A stretch of 64,000 bases of DNA from Desulfotruncus alcoholivorax DSM 16058 (GTDB taxonomy: Bacteria > Bacillota > Desulfotomaculia > Desulfotomaculales > Desulfallaceae). Shown piece by piece: positions 59,742-64,000 of this stretch. Made by a program: the position numbers and the translations under genes. The notes under the pieces are model-generated. The model searched no databases and was not told the DNA's origin. It saw nothing but the letters and a program-made list of their open reading frames with translations. Numbering within the stretch: the stretch's first letter is position 1; the number at the start of each line of letters is the position of its first letter. Where the stretch lies: contig NZ_KE387266.1 of NCBI RefSeq assembly GCF_000430885.1, forward strand, positions 68,797-132,796, given 5' to 3'.

Positions 59742-61262
59742 ATGGCGGGGAAAGCGGATCAAAAAGTCAGCTCCATTAATTTTAGCCACAGGCATTGTAT
59801 CAGTATATTGGACAGCATTGAGGATGGTTTTTTCGAATCTGACCTGCAAGGTAATATAATTTTTTCCAACCTGGCTTTATGTAGAATTTTAAACTATCCC
59901 CGTGAGGAATTGCTGGGTTTAAACTATAAAAGGTTCATGGATGAAACAAACGCCAAAAGAATCAGCCAAACTTTTTATATGGTTTTGCAGACCTGCAAGC
60001 CGGCTATTTTTGATTACACCATATACAGAAAAGATGGCTCGGAAAGAATAGTTGCCACTTCTGTTGCGCCGATTATGGCCTGTGATGGGTCGGTAACAGG
60101 ATTTAGGGGTATTGTCCGCGATATCACCAAAAAGCGGAGAACTCAATGGGCGTTGATTAATAGCGAAAGAAATCTGAAAGAACGGGTTAATTATCTTAAT
60201 TTATTAATAGAAAACATGAACGAGCTTTTTTATACCTATGATAATAATGCCAGAATTACTTTTATCAATAAGAAATCCAACGAAATAACCGGTTACAGCC
60301 CGGAAAAAATGATCGGTAGAAGTCTGCTGGAGTTTGTGCCTGATGAATATAAAGAAATGGTATGGCAGGGTATACGCTCCAGGTTGGACAAGGGAGAACC
60401 GGGGAGTTACGAAACCCCGATCTATCATAAAGACGGGAGCACCAGGATTATCAAATTAAATACATCATCGATAGTCGTAGATGGTAATATTACCGGCGGT
60501 ATGGTTTTGGCCGAAGACATAACCGTGCGCAAACAAGCCGAAGCTGTACTGCAAAACACTATTAAGGAACTGAAGGAAACCCAAAATGTGTTGCGGGAAA
60601 GAGAAAAGCTTTCAATTATCGGCCAAATGGCTGCCGGCATGGCCCATGAAATAAAAAATCCCCTCACCGCGGTTAGGGGGTTCGCTCAACTGCTGGCCCA
60701 AAAATGTAATGACAATCAGGTTCTTGCACAGTATGCCGGGATAATAATTGAGGAGGTTGACCGGGCCAATAAAGTCCTTTCTGATTTTTTACAGCTGGCT
60801 CGACCCAAACCTTCCGTGTTGGCCAGGGAATGTGTCGGAGATTTGGTGGAGGAGACCCTGGCCATTGTATCGCCCCAGGCTTTTTTAAGTAATATATCTG
60901 TTAACTATAAACCCGATCAGGATTTGCCACAATGCATGATCGACCGGAATCAGATCAAACAGGTCTTGCTGAATTTATGCTATAACGCGATAGAAGCAAT
61001 GCCCGGCGGGGGTGTGATTGACGTTGAGGTAGGATACCTGCCGAAGAATAACGAAGTTTTTATCAATATTAAGGATACCGGCTGTGGCATCCCCTCTGAC
61101 CAAATGGAAAACCTAGGAGTTCCTTTCTTCTCAACCAAGGCAACGGGAACGGGACTGGGGCTTAGCATCTCTTATGCAATTGTAGCTGCCCATAAGGGCC
61201 GTATTGAAGTAATAAGCAGGGAAGGCGTGGGGACTTTGTTTCGGATTTTTCTCCCCTGTTGA
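59742..61262 (+). CDS. PAS-PAS sensor histidine kinase, sporulation-kinase-like
   Basis: 506 residues, soluble. PAS domains at about 20-140 and 155-275. The HisKA H-box is MAAGMAHEIKNPLTAVRGFAQ, the form common in KinA/KinE-type kinases that feed the Spo0F/Spo0A phosphorelay. HATPase N box NLCYNAIEAMPGGG, then DTGCGIP, FSTKATGTGLGLSI. No cognate response regulator is adjacent, as usual for phosphorelay kinases. ATG 59742 with GGGGAGA upstream. Role in sporulation is inferred. Confidence 0.9.
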   Translation: MAGKADQKVSSINFSHRHCISILDSIEDGFFESDLQGNIIFSNLALCRILNYPREELLGLNYKRFMDETNAKRISQTFYMVLQTCKPAIFDYTIYRKDGSERIVATSVAPIMACDGSVTGFRGIVRDITKKRRTQWALINSERNLKERVNYLNLLIENMNELFYTYDNNARITFINKKSNEITGYSPEKMIGRSLLEFVPDEYKEMVWQGIRSRLDKGEPGSYETPIYHKDGSTRIIKLNTSSIVVDGNITGGMVLAEDITVRKQAEAVLQNTIKELKETQNVLREREKLSIIGQMAAGMAHEIKNPLTAVRGFAQLLAQKCNDNQVLAQYAGIIIEEVDRANKVLSDFLQLARPKPSVLARECVGDLVEETLAIVSPQAFLSNISVNYKPDQDLPQCMIDRNQIKQVLLNLCYNAIEAMPGGGVIDVEVGYLPKNNEVFINIKDTGCGIPSDQMENLGVPFFSTKATGTGLGLSISYAIVAAHKGRIEVISREGVGTLFRIFLPC

Positions 61263-61330
61263 ACATCGTATGGCGGAGCCTTACACATATATGGAGTCAT
61301 TATGGGATGTTTATTTATGGTTACTCTTCA

Positions 61331-61406
61331 ATATTCAGGAGCCGGAATTCAGCAGCCGGAATGCCCCGTGTCCCGTTCTCTCATTCTGACTCCTGACTTC
61401 TGACTA
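61331..61406. repeat. GTCAGAAGTCAGGAGTCAG dispersed repeat (inverted copy)
   Basis: Contains CTCATTCTGACTCCTGAC followed by TTCTGAC (61380-61404), the reverse complement of the core at 14273-14302. It also carries ATTCAGGAGCCGGAATTCAG at its left end. It lies near the right edge of the accessory block. Confidence 0.65.
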
Positions 61407-61434
61407 CTAAGTAGGTACAGGTGTTGGATAGTTG

Positions 61435-61626
61435 CTATTTATGTTGATTTGATAATAAGTCGATATCTTCATCATATTCAGTTATGGTATCTGTATTCAA
61501 GGTTACTGATACATTTATTGCATCACCCACTACGGCTTCTTCCGGTAGTAATTCCTTTGGCAGGTTAAAAGTGACATTGTTATATTCCACAACCGCCCAG
61601 TTGTCTTCAAATTGTTGAATTATCAT
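61435..61626 (-). CDS. DUF3006 family small protein (63 aa)
   Basis: ATG 61626 (GTG 61629 is also possible) with GGGGGTGAAG upstream. Matches the compact beta-barrel DUF3006 pattern: FEDNWAVVEYNNVTFNLP, then ELLPEEAVVGDAINVSVTL, ending acidic. In other Firmicutes such genes often sit beside MBL-fold competence-like hydrolases, none of which is here. Function unknown. Confidence 0.7.
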   Translation of the reverse strand: MIIQQFEDNWAVVEYNNVTFNLPKELLPEEAVVGDAINVSVTLNTDTITEYDEDIDLLSNQHK

Positions 61627-61682
61627 CACTATATCTTCACCCCCGGTTTATATTATTCATTAAGTTGAGGACATTCATACGT

Positions 61683-61719
61683 TGGGGACATTTCTCCGAA
61701 GGAGGTATGTCCCCTTTCT
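61683..61719. repeat. GGGGACA..TGTCCCC dispersed palindrome
   Basis: TTGGGGACATTTCTCCGAAG followed by GAGGTATGTCCCCTTTC. It is followed 10 bases later by a GGGCGGACGACCCTG repeat (61729-61754). Together these fill the gap before ftsQ. Confidence 0.7.
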
Positions 61720-61728
61720 TTGTCCAAG

Positions 61729-61754
61729 TGGGCGGACGACCCTGTCAGCCCGTA
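61729..61754. repeat. GGGCGGACGACCCTG dispersed repeat
   Basis: GTGGGCGGACGACCCTGTCAG, related to the inverted copy at 11535-11572 and to 24753-24783. Confidence 0.5.
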
Positions 61755-61878
61755 TAGCGAATTAATTTGTGTTACCGTTTTTAGCTCACGATTTCCTGAT
61801 TTTTAATTGCAAAAAAGGTACAGGTGAAGATGCGGCGAATAATTATGATTGTATTTGTGCGCGAGGAATGGTAAGAGT

Positions 61879-62607
61879 ATGCCTTATACAAAAAACACCA
61901 AAAAATTTATATTCTGGCAGAGCTTTTTTTTTATATTTATTGTTCTTTTAGCAGCATATGTTTTACTCCAATCGCCCATATTTACTATAAGTAATATTTA
62001 TGTGACGGGTAATAACAGCCTTCCCGCGGGGGATGTTATCAAAGTATCCGGTATTGTAACGGGAATGAATATATTTAAGGCTGATATAAACACTGCTGTC
62101 AGCAAAATAAAGGCAATTCCAATGGTTAAAGATGTTAAAGCAACAAGAAAGTTCCCTCACACAGTTGTTATCGAAATAAGTGAACGCGCACCCATAGCTT
62201 TGGTCCTTTGGGACGGGCGCTTCGTTGAGGTTGACGCCGAGGGTGTTTATTTGCGCCGGGGTAAGGCCGGAACTACGGGGTTGCCGGTTATCACCGGCGG
62301 CCGGTTGCAAGCCTTTGGCCCCGGAAAGCCGGTGAAGGGGACGGAATTTGAGAAGGCATTAAAAGTGGTGGGACAGCTGCCGGTGGAACTGCGGCAAAAC
62401 CTGTCGGAAGTTAACGTCAGTGGTGATGAAAGGGTTACCTTATATACCATTGAGGGGACAGAATGCAGATTGGGTTTTGCGGAAGATGCCGGTAAAAAAG
62501 GGAATTACATTTGGCAGGTTTTGCAGGAATTAAAAGAAAAAGGTAAGAAAATTGAATATGTTGATTTTTCTATTGCCAACTCTCCGGTGGTTAAATACCG
62601 GAATTGA
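61879..62607 (+). CDS. ftsQ: FtsQ/DivIB cell division protein
   Basis: 242 residues from ATG 61879 with GAGGAA upstream. Short cytoplasmic tail, one membrane span (about 10-33), a POTRA domain beginning FTISNIYVTGNNSLPAGDVIK with VKDVKATRKFPHTVVIEISERAPIA, then the FtsQ C-terminal domain. It recruits FtsL/DivIC to the septum. In related genomes it follows murA or murB in the dcw cluster; here the accessory block separates it from murA by 32 kb. Confidence 0.9.
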   Translation: MPYTKNTKKFIFWQSFFFIFIVLLAAYVLLQSPIFTISNIYVTGNNSLPAGDVIKVSGIVTGMNIFKADINTAVSKIKAIPMVKDVKATRKFPHTVVIEISERAPIALVLWDGRFVEVDAEGVYLRRGKAGTTGLPVITGGRLQAFGPGKPVKGTEFEKALKVVGQLPVELRQNLSEVNVSGDERVTLYTIEGTECRLGFAEDAGKKGNYIWQVLQELKEKGKKIEYVDFSIANSPVVKYRN

Positions 62608-62630
62608 CGTGCGGGTGCGGGGGATGAGGT

Positions 62631-63338
62631 ATGAAAAATAAATCTTTTTATTTGATATTGGTGCTTATTGGATTGATTATGGGTTTTATACTGGCAGTTC
62701 AGTTCAGAATGACTTCGAATATCGCCCAAAATGAGTCTCCCTCCATTGACAGGCCCATCGCGCTGGCTCAGGAACTTGATAAAGCCAAGGAGTCCAGGGA
62801 TGAACAGCAAAAAAAAGTGGACAGCCTGCGGGGGCAACTGGACCAGGCTGCCGGCGGGCCGGAACTGGCCAGGGTAAAGGAAGAACTTGACCGCGCCCGT
62901 AAGGAGGCCGGTCTGACGGAACTGCGGGGTTCCGGGGTTGAAGTCACGTTAAACGACAGCAACAACGTGCTTCAGCCCGGTGAGAACCCAAATTTTTACG
63001 TGTTGCACGACGGTGATGTTTTGAGTATCTTAAATGAGTTGAAAGCAGCCGGGGCAAAGGCAATATCAATTAATGACCAAAGACTTATCTCCACTTCAGA
63101 AGTTCGCTGTATCGGCCCAACCATTCTGGTTAATAAGAACCAGAGGTTAAGCCCGCCGTTTGTGATCTACGCTTTGGGCAACCCCGAGACGCTGGCTAAC
63201 GCGTTGAAAATGAAAGGCGGGGTTGTTGAGTCCCTTCAAATTTGGGGAATCCAGGTTGATGTTAAAAAAGTGGATAAAGTTGTCATGCCGCCTTACTCCG
63301 GGGGGCTGGTATTTGATTATGCCAAGCCATCAAAATAA
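62631..63338 (+). CDS. DUF881 family protein, copy 1
   Basis: 235 residues. One N-terminal membrane span, then a coiled coil (AQELDKAKESRDEQQKKVDSL), then the extracytoplasmic DUF881 domain (GSGVEVTLND, YVLHDGDVLSILNELKAAGAKAISINDQRLI, GPTILVNKNQRLSPPFVIYALG). DUF881 genes commonly lie between ftsQ and ftsA-ftsZ in Firmicutes; a role in division or sporulation is suspected but not proven. 23 bases after ftsQ. Confidence 0.9.
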   Translation: MKNKSFYLILVLIGLIMGFILAVQFRMTSNIAQNESPSIDRPIALAQELDKAKESRDEQQKKVDSLRGQLDQAAGGPELARVKEELDRARKEAGLTELRGSGVEVTLNDSNNVLQPGENPNFYVLHDGDVLSILNELKAAGAKAISINDQRLISTSEVRCIGPTILVNKNQRLSPPFVIYALGNPETLANALKMKGGVVESLQIWGIQVDVKKVDKVVMPPYSGGLVFDYAKPSK

Positions 63339-63352
63339 AGGGAGCTAAAAAA

Positions 63353-64000
63353 ATGCCCAAGAAAAATACAGCGTACCTTTCAATCATGCTGGTTACAGCG
63401 TTTATGGGATTAATGCTGGCAGTTCAGTTCCGAGCGGCCAACCGGGCACCTGGTGGTATTCCTACGGACAGGGCCAAAGAAATGATGACTGAGCTTAAAC
63501 AGGTAAATCATGAAAGAGATAATCTCACAAAAGAAATTAACGACTTAACATATAAGTTAAACCAGTTAAACAAGGGTAGAACTGAAGCACTAAACGCGCT
63601 TAACAGTGAGCTGGGAAAGGTTAGGATGCTTGCCGGGCTGGTAACTGTGACCGGACCAGGGATCGAAGTGGTACTGGATAACCCGGAAAATGGAGGCAAA
63701 ACAACTTCGCCGGAGCTTTCTTTTATTCAGGACCAGGACCTGCTTGGTTTAGTCAACGAGCTTTGGGGGTCAGGGGCAGAGGCAATTTCCATCAACGGCC
63801 AGCGCATCATTGCCACGACAGAAATAAGGTTGGCTGCTCCTTTTATCAATATCAACACTACCAGAGTGGTACCGCCTTACCAGGTATTGGCTATCGGCAG
63901 TCCTGATTCAATGGCGAATGCGCTGGAACTCCCTGGAGGACTGGTCGAATATTATCGTGATATAGGTTTTCAGGTGACCGTGGAAAAACATGATGATTTA
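63353..64000 (+). CDS. DUF881 family protein, copy 2 (3' truncated by window)
   Basis: ATG 63353 with AAAGGGAG upstream; 216 codons are visible with no stop. Same layout as copy 1: membrane span (YLSIMLVTAFMGLMLAVQF), coiled coil (KEINDLTYKLNQLN), DUF881 domain (GPGIEVVLDNPE, LLGLVNELWGSGAEAISINGQRI, IATTEIRLAAPFININ). Shared LMLAVQFR after the membrane span suggests tandem duplication. ftsA and ftsZ probably follow outside the window. Confidence 0.9.
   Translation, partial: MPKKNTAYLSIMLVTAFMGLMLAVQFRAANRAPGGIPTDRAKEMMTELKQVNHERDNLTKEINDLTYKLNQLNKGRTEALNALNSELGKVRMLAGLVTVTGPGIEVVLDNPENGGKTTSPELSFIQDQDLLGLVNELWGSGAEAISINGQRIIATTEIRLAAPFININTTRVVPPYQVLAIGSPDSMANALELPGGLVEYYRDIGFQVTVEKHDDL

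Noticed and set aside
1-64000. CRISPR arrays, tRNA or rRNA genes, prophage and intact insertion sequences
   Set aside because: No regularly spaced direct repeats of 25-40 bp, no cloverleaf or rRNA signature, and no transposase, integrase or phage structural protein was found by reading.

Overview
The window looks like a chromosome segment of an anaerobic, spore-forming Firmicute of the Peptococcaceae / Desulfotomaculum-Pelotomaculum type. This is an inference. The support is a SpoVD/SpoVE-style dcw cluster, a meso-DAP type MurE, a sporulation-kinase-like histidine kinase, strong GGAGG ribosome binding sites with many GTG/TTG starts, an oxygen-sensitive 4-hydroxybutyryl-CoA dehydratase, and a probable selenoprotein. 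No rRNA, tRNA, CRISPR array, prophage or intact transposase was seen.

Layout. 1-9.4 kb: signalling and iron genes (end of a chemoreceptor, a GGDEF/HD-GYP protein, FeoA-FeoB, a DacF-type carboxypeptidase, a Na/Pi transporter, a soluble CZB chemoreceptor). 9.7-13.6 kb: a Fur-family regulator, a patatin-like hydrolase, a MetE/UroD-fold protein and a PHP-type histidinol phosphatase. 13.7-29.6 kb: the dcw cluster, mraZ-rsmH-ftsL-spoVD-murE-murF-mraY-murD-spoVE-murG-murC-murB-murA, with three 10-bp MraZ-type boxes directly after the promoter -10 element. 29.8-61.6 kb: about 32 kb of unrelated accessory genes. 61.9 kb to the end: the division cluster resumes with ftsQ and two DUF881 genes, the second cut by the window edge.

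The accessory block holds several modules. (a) Queuosine: a YhhQ-type precursor transporter and QueC. (b) A three-gene operon of metallo-beta-lactamase lactonase, AMP-forming acyl-CoA ligase and 4-hydroxybutyryl-CoA dehydratase with all four Fe-S ligands present; the logical reading is gamma-lactone to 4-hydroxybutyrate to its CoA ester to crotonyl-CoA. It is followed by a convergent sigma-54 activator gene. Behind that lie tandem 6-4-6 dyads and a perfectly spaced -24/-12 promoter firing into a PucR-type regulator gene and a small Cys-rich protein gene. (c) Two YeiH-family exporters flanking a membrane sensor kinase, a response regulator and an output-less PAS protein. (d) A YtrA-type ABC operon. 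(e) A thioredoxin-fold gene with an in-frame TGA followed by a stem-loop, a probable selenoprotein. (f) SbcCD and a PAS-PAS histidine kinase.

Four families of short dispersed repeats (GGGGACA..TGTCCCC, CATTGCGA..., GTCAGAAGTCAGGAGTC and GGGGCGGACGACCCTG) lie in intergenic gaps, including inside the dcw cluster and at both edges of the accessory block. Several real genes are shorter than 60 codons (at 2877, 32917, 41653, 51142 and 10375).
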